Positions 1-4,328 of a DNA stretch of 8,049 nucleotides are shown here, piece after piece. Numbering within the stretch: position 1 is the stretch's first letter; each line of letters begins with the position of its first letter. The notes under the pieces are model-generated. The model did no database searches. It saw only the letters and a program-made list of their open reading frames with translations, and was not told the DNA's origin. Position numbers and translations under genes: made by a program. Origin of the DNA: Polynucleobacter sp. (lineage in GTDB: Bacteria > Pseudomonadota > Gammaproteobacteria > Burkholderiales > Burkholderiaceae); the NCBI GenBank assembly GCA_023253245.1, contig JALRHB010000058.1, positions 1 to 8,049 on the forward strand, in the 5' to 3' direction.

Positions 1-200
1 CTCGCGTGCTTGGTGTGCAGGGTTTTATTGAATCAGGTTATGTATTCTTGCCAAGTGACGCGGAATGGGTGGAGGATTTTTTGAGTGAATGTGAAAAGTT
101 CACAGCCACCGATAGCCATAAGCATGATGACCAGGTGGATGCCTTTGTCCATTGCGTGAATGAGCTAACAAGTAATGCTAATATACTCGACATACTCTAG
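1..200 (+). CDS. Phage terminase large subunit, C-terminal end (5' partial)
   Basis: The reading frame is open from the left edge and ends at TAG 198-200, giving about 65 C-terminal residues. The large terminase subunit is the ATP-driven packaging motor and the nuclease that cuts concatemeric phage DNA. The segment KHDDQVDAFVHCVNEL fits the last acidic motif of the RNase H-like nuclease domain, where an aspartate near the C-terminus helps bind metal, followed by a final helix; this motif closes many large terminases. The ATPase domain is outside the window. The portal gene begins 11 nt after the stop, which is the usual order and strongly supports the call. The GTG at 6 is an internal valine codon, not a start. 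Confidence 0.85.
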   Translation, partial: RVLGVQGFIESGYVFLPSDAEWVEDFLSECEKFTATDSHKHDDQVDAFVHCVNELTSNANILDIL

Positions 201-211
201 GATTTAATACA

Positions 212-1564
212 ATGACAAAACTAAACGATGGCATAGTATCACTGGCCACCTCACTAGGACAGCGTGCAGAATCTCGCACGTTTGTTTCAGGCCGCCGCTT
301 AACTGACAAGGTACTGACTGACCTGTACGAACAAAACTGGCTAGTAAAGAAATACATCGACACGCGCACGGCAGACATGACGCGCCTTGATCGACAGGTA
401 TTAACGCCTGACTTTGACCATGAATTGTATGAATCAGCGGCACGGCGCTTAGGTGCGTTTAAGGCACGCGAGGAAGCATTGCAGTGGTCATCATTGCTAG
501 GCGATGCCTTGATTCTTGCTGTGACTGACAACGATAACATGCAGGAGCCGTTAGGCCAGTTTGAGCGCATCCAGCGTTTCATTGTCCTAGACAAAACCGC
601 GTATGATTTTGAAATGCTGGATGATGACATTACAAGTGCGAACTATGGATCGCCGCGACTATACAAGATCAATGGTGACATCCTAGTACACAACAGCCGC
701 GTATGCCGTATTGAAGCAGGCAAACGATCTATGCGTCAGAAGTTGCAACGCCTTTCAAAGTATGGCCGTTCTGACATTGAAGCCATTAAAACGCCGTTGT
801 TTAATTACCTGACAGTCTGTGCCAACATTTTCGACATCGTGGAAGAATCAAAAAGCGATGTGCTATACATTGAGGGATTCAATCACGGTATTGCAGCAGG
901 GCGTGAAAGCGAATACCAGACCCTAGCCGTAGCAATGAACACTATCAAGTCAAGCACGGGCGCAATGATGCTAGATGGCACTGCACGCTGGGAACAGAAA
1001 GAGCTAACCTTTGCTGGCCTTACTGACATCTGGAACCATGCACGAACCGACCTGGCAGGCGGCTGTGATGTGCCATTAACGCGATTGTTTGGCCAATCTG
1101 CTGCTGGGTTTGCTAGTGGTGCAGAGGACAACCAGAAATATTATGAAACCATTGCAAGCCTACAGGAATCGCGCCTACGTCCAATTGATGACTTCTTAGA
1201 TCGTTTCATTCTGCCTGAGATTGGATTCGATGCTACAGGCTTGGATTATATCTACCCATCCATAGAGCTATCCAATGAAACGGAAAAGTCCACAATCCTA
1301 ACCAATACTGTGAACGCTCTTAACACGCTGCTACAATCTGGAATCATTAATGAGGTGCAGTTTGCTAAAGAGTTGAAGTCTGCCGACCTAGTACATTTCA
1401 GTGATGAAGATATAGAAGAACTTGAGGATTTAATCAGTGAACCAACGCCAGAAGATACGTCAGCGCAAATTGCGGGCAGTGAAGCCGAGCAAACAGGCGG
1501 AAGTGTTCTACCGCAAGCAACTGCTTTCGCTCGTGGACTTAATGCAATCACTGGTACTTCGTGA
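212..1564 (+). CDS. Phage portal protein, DUF1073 type
   Basis: 450 residues, within the usual length of this family. Portals form the dodecameric ring at one head vertex through which DNA is packaged and to which the tail attaches. Family-like features are LYEQNWLVKKYID at about 38-50, YGSPRLYKI followed by VHNSRVCRI at about 145-167, and DVPLTRLFGQSAAGFASG at about 286-303 followed by an ED..KYYETI segment and the helix that continues into the clip/stem region. The start ATG at 212 has AGGA at 199-202, nine bases upstream. The last 42 residues are polar and probably disordered, and are encoded within the overlap with the next gene. Some database names for this family mention Acb1, but I see no added phosphoesterase domain with paired HxT motifs, so this looks like a plain portal. 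Confidence 0.9.
   Translation: MTKLNDGIVSLATSLGQRAESRTFVSGRRLTDKVLTDLYEQNWLVKKYIDTRTADMTRLDRQVLTPDFDHELYESAARRLGAFKAREEALQWSSLLGDALILAVTDNDNMQEPLGQFERIQRFIVLDKTAYDFEMLDDDITSANYGSPRLYKINGDILVHNSRVCRIEAGKRSMRQKLQRLSKYGRSDIEAIKTPLFNYLTVCANIFDIVEESKSDVLYIEGFNHGIAAGRESEYQTLAVAMNTIKSSTGAMMLDGTARWEQKELTFAGLTDIWNHARTDLAGGCDVPLTRLFGQSAAGFASGAEDNQKYYETIASLQESRLRPIDDFLDRFILPEIGFDATGLDYIYPSIELSNETEKSTILTNTVNALNTLLQSGIINEVQFAKELKSADLVHFSDEDIEELEDLISEPTPEDTSAQIAGSEAEQTGGSVLPQATAFARGLNAITGTS
1424..1428 (+). promoter_or_regulatory. Ribosome binding site for the embedded minor head gene
   Basis: GAGGA lies inside the portal gene, 8 nt before the GTG at 1437. It selects this start over later ATG codons and supports real translation of the 128-bp overlap. 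Confidence 0.7.
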
Positions 1565-2300
1565 GCTGCAACGTGACACCATGAATGACCATAACGGTGA
1601 TGCTACCAATATGATCTTTGGGGATGCTCTATTCTCGAAAGGGGTAGAGCTTCTAGCTAAACAGATGAACCGCGCTTTGTCAGTATTGGAAGCTATGGAC
1701 ATTAACAGCATTGCGGCGCTTATGGCTCAAGGGTTCCTGTCACGGATGAACCGCAACAATGAGAAAAGCCTGCAATCCAATATCAGAAAAACGGTAGGCA
1801 TTGACCTACAAGGCCAGATCCGCGCCGAGGGATTGGACACTGTACTCGATGTGAAGATTGCGGAAAATGTTGCACTGATCAAGTCTGTAAAAGATGAGTA
1901 CAAAGAGAACATAGGTAAGCTGCTACGTGACAATGTGATGAATGGTGAACGGCCTAGTAACATTGTGACGCAGATTAAGGAGATTGGAAGCACGACTAAG
2001 AGCAGGGCGAAGCTGATAGCCAGGACTGAATCGGCAAAGATTAACACCGACATGACGCAATTAAGAAGCGAAGCATTAGGTGCAAAGCTATATGTATGGT
2101 CGGCAAGTATGGATGAGCGTACACGTAAGAGCCATGCTGTATTAGATGGCCTTACAATGCGTTTTGACGATGATACAGTATTCAGCCGTGATGGCGGCCA
2201 GACTTGGGAACCACGTAGTAAAATTGGCGGTGAAGAAATCAAGCCTGGCAAAATTTGGAATTGTAGATGTGTGATGCTGCCAATTGTGAATTTTAGTTAA
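1437..2300 (+). CDS. Minor head protein, SPP1 gp7 / Mu gpF-like
   Basis: 287 residues. This family of head morphogenesis proteins is packaged in small numbers with the portal and is linked to DNA delivery or early head assembly. The C-terminal domain has the family pattern in order: IARTESAKI (about 194-202), then YVWSASMDERTR..H with Trp221, Asp226, Arg228, Arg230 and His233, LDG at 236-238, and PGKIWNCRC at about 270-278 with Cys276 and Cys278. The N-terminus, RAVKPSKQAEVFYRKQL, matches the usual start of these proteins (basic leader, then Pro-Ser...Tyr-Arg...Leu), so the upstream GTG at 1437 with its GAGGA site is preferred although it overlaps the portal gene by 128 bp. Arginine codons include three AGA (1785, 2064, 2265) and two AGG (2004, 2022), unlike the capsid gene. 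Confidence 0.88.
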   Translation: MNQRQKIRQRKLRAVKPSKQAEVFYRKQLLSLVDLMQSLVLRELQRDTMNDHNGDATNMIFGDALFSKGVELLAKQMNRALSVLEAMDINSIAALMAQGFLSRMNRNNEKSLQSNIRKTVGIDLQGQIRAEGLDTVLDVKIAENVALIKSVKDEYKENIGKLLRDNVMNGERPSNIVTQIKEIGSTTKSRAKLIARTESAKINTDMTQLRSEALGAKLYVWSASMDERTRKSHAVLDGLTMRFDDDTVFSRDGGQTWEPRSKIGGEEIKPGKIWNCRCVMLPIVNFS

Positions 2301-2302
2301 AG

Positions 2303-2325
2303 AAAACCCCTGCTATAGGGGTTTT
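2303..2325. terminator. Bidirectional intrinsic terminator between convergent operons
   Basis: A perfect 9-bp inverted repeat, AAAACCCCT (2303-2311) and AGGGGTTTT (2317-2325), surrounds a 5-nt loop. Each strand reads A-run, GC stem, T-run, so it can stop the plus-strand head genes (last stop at 2300) and the minus-strand small-gene operon. The last codons and the stop of the minus-strand gene lie within the hairpin. Confidence 0.85.
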
Positions 2326-2486
2326 ATTGATGGAGAATGAAAGCTAAACGGCATCCAAGTGTTTCGATTCCAATAATAGAACCCATATTTGTAAGATTCT
2401 TTTAAATACACCAATTTACCCATTGGTGTAGCATAATGCGTTGCACCTTTTGGCGCATTCGCTTTTATATCAGTTGGGTTTAACAT
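2313..2486 (-). CDS. Small phage protein, APxG-THY family (57 aa)
   Basis: Function unknown. The start chosen is the ATG at 2486, which has GGAG nine bases upstream and overlaps the previous gene by 17 bp; a longer reading from TTG at 2510 has weaker support. The protein has a core APKGATHYATP..KLVYL, then GFYYWNRNTWMPF, close in pattern to the 81-aa protein at 3366-3611 and the 83-aa protein at 7281-7532. Proteins with a '(A/I)P(E/K)G(A/T)THY ... W' core are frequent as small accessory proteins of gammaproteobacterial phages; none has a function I can name. It is the last gene of the minus-strand operon, and its terminal codons (Ile-Lys-Pro-Leu-stop) form half of the terminator stem. Confidence 0.68.
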   Translation of the reverse strand: MLNPTDIKANAPKGATHYATPMGKLVYLKESYKYGFYYWNRNTWMPFSFHSPSIKPL

Positions 2487-2697
2487 GCCAAAACTCTCCA
2501 CTTTCCACAATAATCATATCCCCGTTATCATCCTCCAGAACTGCTGATTCATCATTATTCAGGCTTGCGATGGTGTACGTGATGCCGTCATCCGTTGTTA
2601 CGGTGTCGCCTAAACAATAAGGGCTTGGCTGGTACTTAACGCACCCCATACATCCATGTTCTGATTCATGGATGCAGTTTGTTATTTTACAGGTCAT
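2470..2697 (-). CDS. Small cysteine-rich protein with beta-barrel-like C-terminus (75 aa)
   Basis: Function unknown. The open frame reaches 2835, but ATG 2697 has AGGAG (2705-2709) seven bases upstream and overlaps the previous stop by 11 bp, so it is the likely start. The N-terminal third has Cys3, Cys8, His10, His14, Cys16, Cys19 and Cys28, a spacing that could bind a metal ion such as zinc (CxxC at 16-19), although no known finger class fits exactly. The rest, from CLGDTVTTDDGITYTI to EFWHVKP, alternates hydrophobic and polar residues with turns and resembles small SH3/KOW-like barrels. The metal and fold suggestions are inference. It is the seventh gene of the minus-strand operon. Confidence 0.65.
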   Translation of the reverse strand: MTCKITNCIHESEHGCMGCVKYQPSPYCLGDTVTTDDGITYTIASLNNDESAVLEDDNGDMIIVESGEFWHVKPN

Positions 2698-2941
2698 GGC
2701 CTTGCTCCTGTGCTTCATTAAGCAACCGCTGCAACGTCTGGCGTTCTTCCGCGCAGGCTGAATCGCAAATTGCTTGGTCGATGAATTTCTCAAAGCGTTG
2801 GTGTGCTGCTTGCTGACCAGCGCAATACATTTCATAAACCATATTCAGGATTTCGTCATTAAATCCAAATTCTGAATAAGACTTATCTCCAAAGCTAAAA
2901 CCCCGGCCATCCAGCTCTTTTAAAAATTCTTGCACATCCAT
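2687..2941 (-). CDS. Hypothetical helical small phage protein (84 aa)
   Basis: I do not recognise this protein. ATG 2941 has GAGGG seven bases upstream and follows the previous stop after 4 nt; a GTG three bases upstream is less likely. It is acidic and predicted mainly helical: MDVQEFLKELDGRGF, then NDEILNMVYEMYCAGQQAA and a second long helical stretch HQRFEKFIDQAICDSACAEE. Three cysteines are present, without a clear metal-binding spacing. No membrane segment or DNA-binding motif is visible. Its stop overlaps the start of the next gene by 11 bp, so the two are probably translationally coupled. Confidence 0.65.
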   Translation of the reverse strand: MDVQEFLKELDGRGFSFGDKSYSEFGFNDEILNMVYEMYCAGQQAAHQRFEKFIDQAICDSACAEERQTLQRLLNEAQEQGHDL

Positions 2942-2945
2942 CACT

Positions 2946-3182
2946 TCACCCTCTCATAATTTCAATTAGTTTACGTTGTATATAATCCACTGCACGCGCA
3001 TAACCCTGGTCATGCATTTCCGCGTTTTGTTTCCATTTTTGCCAGTATTCATCGTATTCTTTCTCTAGCTCATTGATTAAACGCTGCACTTTGAACACCC
3101 GATTCTTATTAACAGCGTCCTGGTCTTTGATTCTATAGCCGCCACGTTTGGCGTTCCTCTTTTGTTTTTCGTAGTTAGTCAT
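2946..3182 (-). CDS. Hypothetical basic coiled-coil-like small protein (78 aa)
   Basis: Function unknown. ATG 3182 has GGAG six bases upstream and overlaps the Fis-like gene's stop by 8 bp. The first 30 residues are strongly basic (KQKRNAKRGGYRIK), followed by a long charged helix, VQRLINELEKEYDEYWQKW, with heptad-like spacing of hydrophobic residues, and a second helix ending in KLIEIMRG. The basic tail plus helix could suit nucleic-acid or protein binding, but that is only inference. It sits directly downstream of the Fis-like gene, so the two could act together. Confidence 0.65.
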   Translation of the reverse strand: MTNYEKQKRNAKRGGYRIKDQDAVNKNRVFKVQRLINELEKEYDEYWQKWKQNAEMHDQGYARAVDYIQRKLIEIMRG

Positions 3183-3369
3183 ACTCTACTCCGGCAACGT
3201 CACGCCACTTTCGCATGGTTTCACGATTTAAGCCTAACAGTTCGGCAGCTTTAGTATTATTGCCTTTTGTGATGCGCAGTGCATCGCTGATCAATTGGTA
3301 ATAAAACTCTTTCAATGCCCGATGATGTGCATGGCCTGCGTTTTCTTTGATGAAATCTTCGAAGTTCAT
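3175..3369 (-). CDS. Fis-like helix-turn-helix protein (64 aa)
   Basis: The C-terminal half, LISDALRITKGNNTKAAELL followed by GLNRETMRKWRD (residues about 26-57), matches the helix-turn-helix of Fis and of NtrC-type activators: a helix, then 'GN.(T)KAA..LG(L/I)NR.T(L/M)RK'. This is a DNA-binding domain of the HTH_8 type. The N-terminal 25 residues are short and helical, and lack the full beta-hairpin arm of Fis (98 aa in E. coli). No sigma54-interacting AAA domain is present. ATG 3369 is chosen because it forms an ATGA overlap with the preceding stop; an upstream in-frame start at 3384 would overlap more. It may regulate its own operon or bend phage DNA; that role is inferred. Confidence 0.75.
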   Translation of the reverse strand: MNFEDFIKENAGHAHHRALKEFYYQLISDALRITKGNNTKAAELLGLNRETMRKWRDVAGVEYD

Positions 3370-3611
3370 TCGTTGTACTTCCATTTGCGAGTTTCAACAT
3401 AACCGACCTGGTGCTTCACTGGTTTGATCACTGGCTCCTGGTCAATTGGGATTAATTCCAGGCCAAACGTATCGTGTGCCAGTTGAATCCATTTACCGCA
3501 CCAGTAATACGTGCCGATCTCGTCTTGCTTCATAAACGTGATGTGGCTTGTGCTGTAGATATAGTGGGTTGTACCTTCTGGGGCTTGGTCTTTTTGCATT
3601 AGTGTGGCCAT
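3366..3611 (-). CDS. Small phage protein, APxG-THY family (81 aa)
   Basis: Function unknown. The start ATG 3611 overlaps the preceding TAA by one base (TAATG). The N-terminal core APEGTTHYIYSTSHITFM, then GTYYWCGKWIQLA, aligns with the core of the 57-aa protein at 2313-2486 (APKGATHY ... GFYYWNRNTWMPF) and more loosely with the protein at 7281-7532. The C-terminal part, LELIPIDQEPVIKPV and beyond, has no partner in the window. No signal peptide or membrane segment is seen. The repeated aromatic residues and short beta-like segments suggest a small beta-rich fold, which is inference. Confidence 0.7.
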   Translation of the reverse strand: MATLMQKDQAPEGTTHYIYSTSHITFMKQDEIGTYYWCGKWIQLAHDTFGLELIPIDQEPVIKPVKHQVGYVETRKWKYNE

Positions 3612-3763
3612 TATCTATCCCACCATTTTGTATTTACTGGTTTACCGTAACGCTGTGCGTCTGTTTTGCGCTGTATGCGTTTGTTTTGCATTTCTGATAG
3701 ATAGACATGCCAAACTGCCAAAAGCATCACTAGCGTGATTAGAGCGCCGATTAGGACATACAT
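3611..3763 (-). CDS. Small single-pass membrane protein (50 aa)
   Basis: ATG 3763 has a strong GGAGG (3771-3775) seven bases upstream; the frame is open further upstream to 3835 but without comparable support. Residues 2-22 (YVLIGALITLVMLLAVWHVYL) are almost entirely hydrophobic and form one membrane-spanning segment at the N-terminus. The remaining 28 residues are basic and polar (QNKRIQRKTDAQRYGK), so by the positive-inside rule the tail should be cytoplasmic. It overlaps the previous gene by 13 bp. It could be a superinfection-exclusion or holin-like moron product, but the lack of lysis genes nearby makes a holin call weak. No specific family recognised. Confidence 0.68.
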   Translation of the reverse strand: MYVLIGALITLVMLLAVWHVYLSEMQNKRIQRKTDAQRYGKPVNTKWWDR

Positions 3764-3915
3764 AGAATATCCTCCAAAGTTTTTACAACCATTCGATAAG
3801 AGCAAACGAGATTCCAGTCGAGCGAGCTGCCGCATTTCTGGTACTTATCGTAATACTCATTTAGTAGTTTTTTGTTGTGCTCCAACATCTCTAAAATTTC
3901 TTCTTTGGTTTTCAT
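3751..3915 (-). CDS. Hypothetical small helical protein (54 aa), first gene of the minus operon
   Basis: I do not recognise this protein. ATG 3915 has GGAG (3925-3928) nine bases upstream. It begins with a charged helix, KTKEEILEMLEHNKKLLNEY, continues with a short loop KCGSSLD and ends with a second helix RMVVKTLEDIL, so it is probably a two-helix protein. The frame could be read back to a TTG at 4098, but that extension runs through AT-rich intergenic repeats and has no ribosome binding site. It opens a run of eight overlapping genes transcribed leftward. Confidence 0.62.
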   Translation of the reverse strand: MKTKEEILEMLEHNKKLLNEYYDKYQKCGSSLDWNLVCSYRMVVKTLEDILCMS

Positions 3916-3941
3916 CTTGACGTACTCCAGTTGATAGTTGA

Positions 3942-3970
3942 AGTATGGCATAGGTGCATTTTGTTTGCAA
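3942..3970 (-). promoter_or_regulatory. Candidate promoter of the minus-strand operon (proximal)
   Basis: On the minus strand TTGCAA (3970-3965) and CATACT (3947-3942) are 17 nt apart, each matching four of six consensus bases. Transcription would start near 3935, about 20 nt before ATG 3915, leaving room for the GGAG site. Weak boxes; a distal alternative exists at 4070-4098. Confidence 0.35.
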
Positions 3971-4061
3971 CTATTGGCAGCAAAAAAGACACATAATAGT
4001 CGGCGCGTAAGCGCCTCATATATATAATTAAGTATAAGGAGAATTGGCAGCAGTACATGTG

Positions 4062-4089
4062 GAATCTCTATACTAAATATAGGGGATTC
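4062..4089. repeat. Imperfect inverted repeat, possible operator
   Basis: GAATCTCTATA (4062-4072) and TATAGGGGATTC (4078-4089) pair as an 11-bp stem with one bulged G and one G-T pair around the loop CTAAA. It overlaps the spacer and -10 box of a possible minus-strand promoter, a typical operator position. The regulatory role is inferred. Confidence 0.4.
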
Positions 4090-4098
4090 TGCGACCAA
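4070..4098 (-). promoter_or_regulatory. Candidate distal minus-strand promoter
   Basis: TTGGTC (4098-4093) and TAGTAT (4075-4070) are 17 nt apart on the minus strand. The boxes are weak, but the inverted repeat 4062-4089 lies across them. Transcripts would carry a leader of about 150 nt before ATG 3915. Confidence 0.25.
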
Positions 4099-4117
4099 TC
4101 GATGCTATTGCAAAGCG

Positions 4118-4123
4118 TATAAT
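4118..4123 (+). promoter_or_regulatory. Candidate -10 box for the rightward tRNA/capsid transcript
   Basis: A perfect TATAAT on the plus strand, 85 bp before the tRNA. No good -35 hexamer is found at 16-18 nt upstream and there is no TGn extension, so it could need an activator or could be chance in AT-rich DNA. Confidence 0.3.
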
Positions 4124-4141
4124 AGGCTGTTAATATTAGCA

Positions 4142-4200
4142 AACACCCCACGAATAAACGCATTTCTTAGTGGTTTTTGAATCGTATGGAGTGGGGTGTT
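4142..4200. repeat. Perfect 10-bp inverted repeat upstream of the tRNA
   Basis: AACACCCCAC (4142-4151) and GTGGGGTGTT (4191-4200) are exact reverse complements separated by 39 bp. Neither arm is followed by a T-run on either strand, so it is not a standard terminator. It could form a long-loop RNA stem in the tRNA leader, be a pair of protein-binding sites, or mark a recombination border. Confidence 0.6.
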
Positions 4201-4207
4201 CTAATAA

Positions 4208-4283
4208 GCGCCTATCGTATAATGGATAATACAATGCAATTCTAGTGCATCTGATCTAGGTTCGATTCCTAGTGGGCGCTCCA
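4208..4283 (+). tRNA. tRNA-Arg (anticodon TCT), CCA encoded
   Basis: A full cloverleaf can be drawn. The acceptor is GCGCCTA (4208-4214) with TGGGCGC (4273-4279), including one T-G pair. The D arm GTAT/ATAC carries G18 G19. The anticodon stem ATGCA/TGCAT (4234-4238 and 4246-4250) has loop ATTCTAG, giving T33, anticodon TCT (4241-4243) and A37. The variable loop has 5 nt, and the T arm CTAGG/CCTAG has loop TTCGATT. Base 73 is T (4280), unusual because characterised bacterial tRNA-Arg normally has A or G there; CCA follows at 4281-4283. It should read AGA (and perhaps AGG). A20, used by arginyl-tRNA synthetase, appears present. Phages often carry tRNA-Arg(TCT) to supplement rare host codons. 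Confidence 0.93.
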
Positions 4284-4290
4284 TATTTTG

Positions 4291-4317
4291 TGCTATACTT
4301 TTTGTATAGCATTTTTT
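4291..4317 (+). terminator. Strong intrinsic terminator after the tRNA
   Basis: TGCTATAC (4291-4298) and GTATAGCA (4304-4311) form a perfect 8-bp stem with a TTTTT loop, followed directly by TTTTTT (4312-4317). It lies 8 nt after the tRNA CCA and 12 nt before the next gene's ATG, so it ends the tRNA transcript and must be bypassed for capsid gene expression unless a promoter lies downstream. Confidence 0.8.
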
Positions 4318-4328
4318 AGTTTTAATCT

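Larger units (their letters stand above)
3916..4207. other. Divergent intergenic region, no convincing protein gene
   Basis: About 290 bp between the leftward small-gene operon and the tRNA. It is AT-rich and holds a 10-bp direct repeat ATTGGCAGCA (3973-3982 and 4043-4052), a short hairpin GGCGC-GTAA-GCGCC (4002-4015), an imperfect inverted repeat (4062-4089), candidate promoters on both strands and a perfect 10-bp inverted repeat (4142-4200). It is the natural control region for both the reversed cassette and the rightward tRNA/capsid transcript. Confidence 0.6.

Noticed and set aside
178..630. 150-aa minus-strand open frame opposite the portal gene
   Set aside because: Serine/arginine-rich shadow composition, no ribosome site, and it opposes a clearly coding gene.
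212..1564. Anti-CBASS Acb1 activity in the DUF1073 protein
   Set aside because: Length and motifs match a portal only; no paired HxT/HxS phosphoesterase motifs are visible.
1727..2251. 174-aa minus-strand open frame opposite the minor head gene
   Set aside because: Composition is typical of an antisense shadow and the opposite strand has a conserved domain.
2698..2835. Longer reading of the cysteine-rich gene back to 2835
   Set aside because: It would overlap most of the upstream 84-aa gene; ATG 2697 has AGGAG and an 11-bp overlap typical of this operon.
3735..3920. 61-aa plus-strand open frame opposite the membrane and first cassette genes
   Set aside because: No ribosome site and antisense to a well-supported operon.
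4002..4015. GGCGC-GTAA-GCGCC hairpin as a terminator
   Set aside because: Only 5 bp, and no T-run follows at once on either strand.
3916..4098. N-terminal extension of the first minus-strand gene from TTG 4098 (115 aa in total)
   Set aside because: It runs through AT-rich repeats and promoter-like DNA with no ribosome site, while ATG 3915 has GGAG at good spacing.
4177..4205. Promoter TTGAAT, 17 nt, TCTAAT immediately before the tRNA
   Set aside because: Good match, but the start would fall near 4212, inside the tRNA acceptor stem, so it could not make an intact tRNA, and transcripts would meet the terminator at 4291.
4208..4283. tRNA as a phage integration (att) site
   Set aside because: It is in the middle of the head module with no integrase nearby and no duplicated 3' tRNA end seen in the window.
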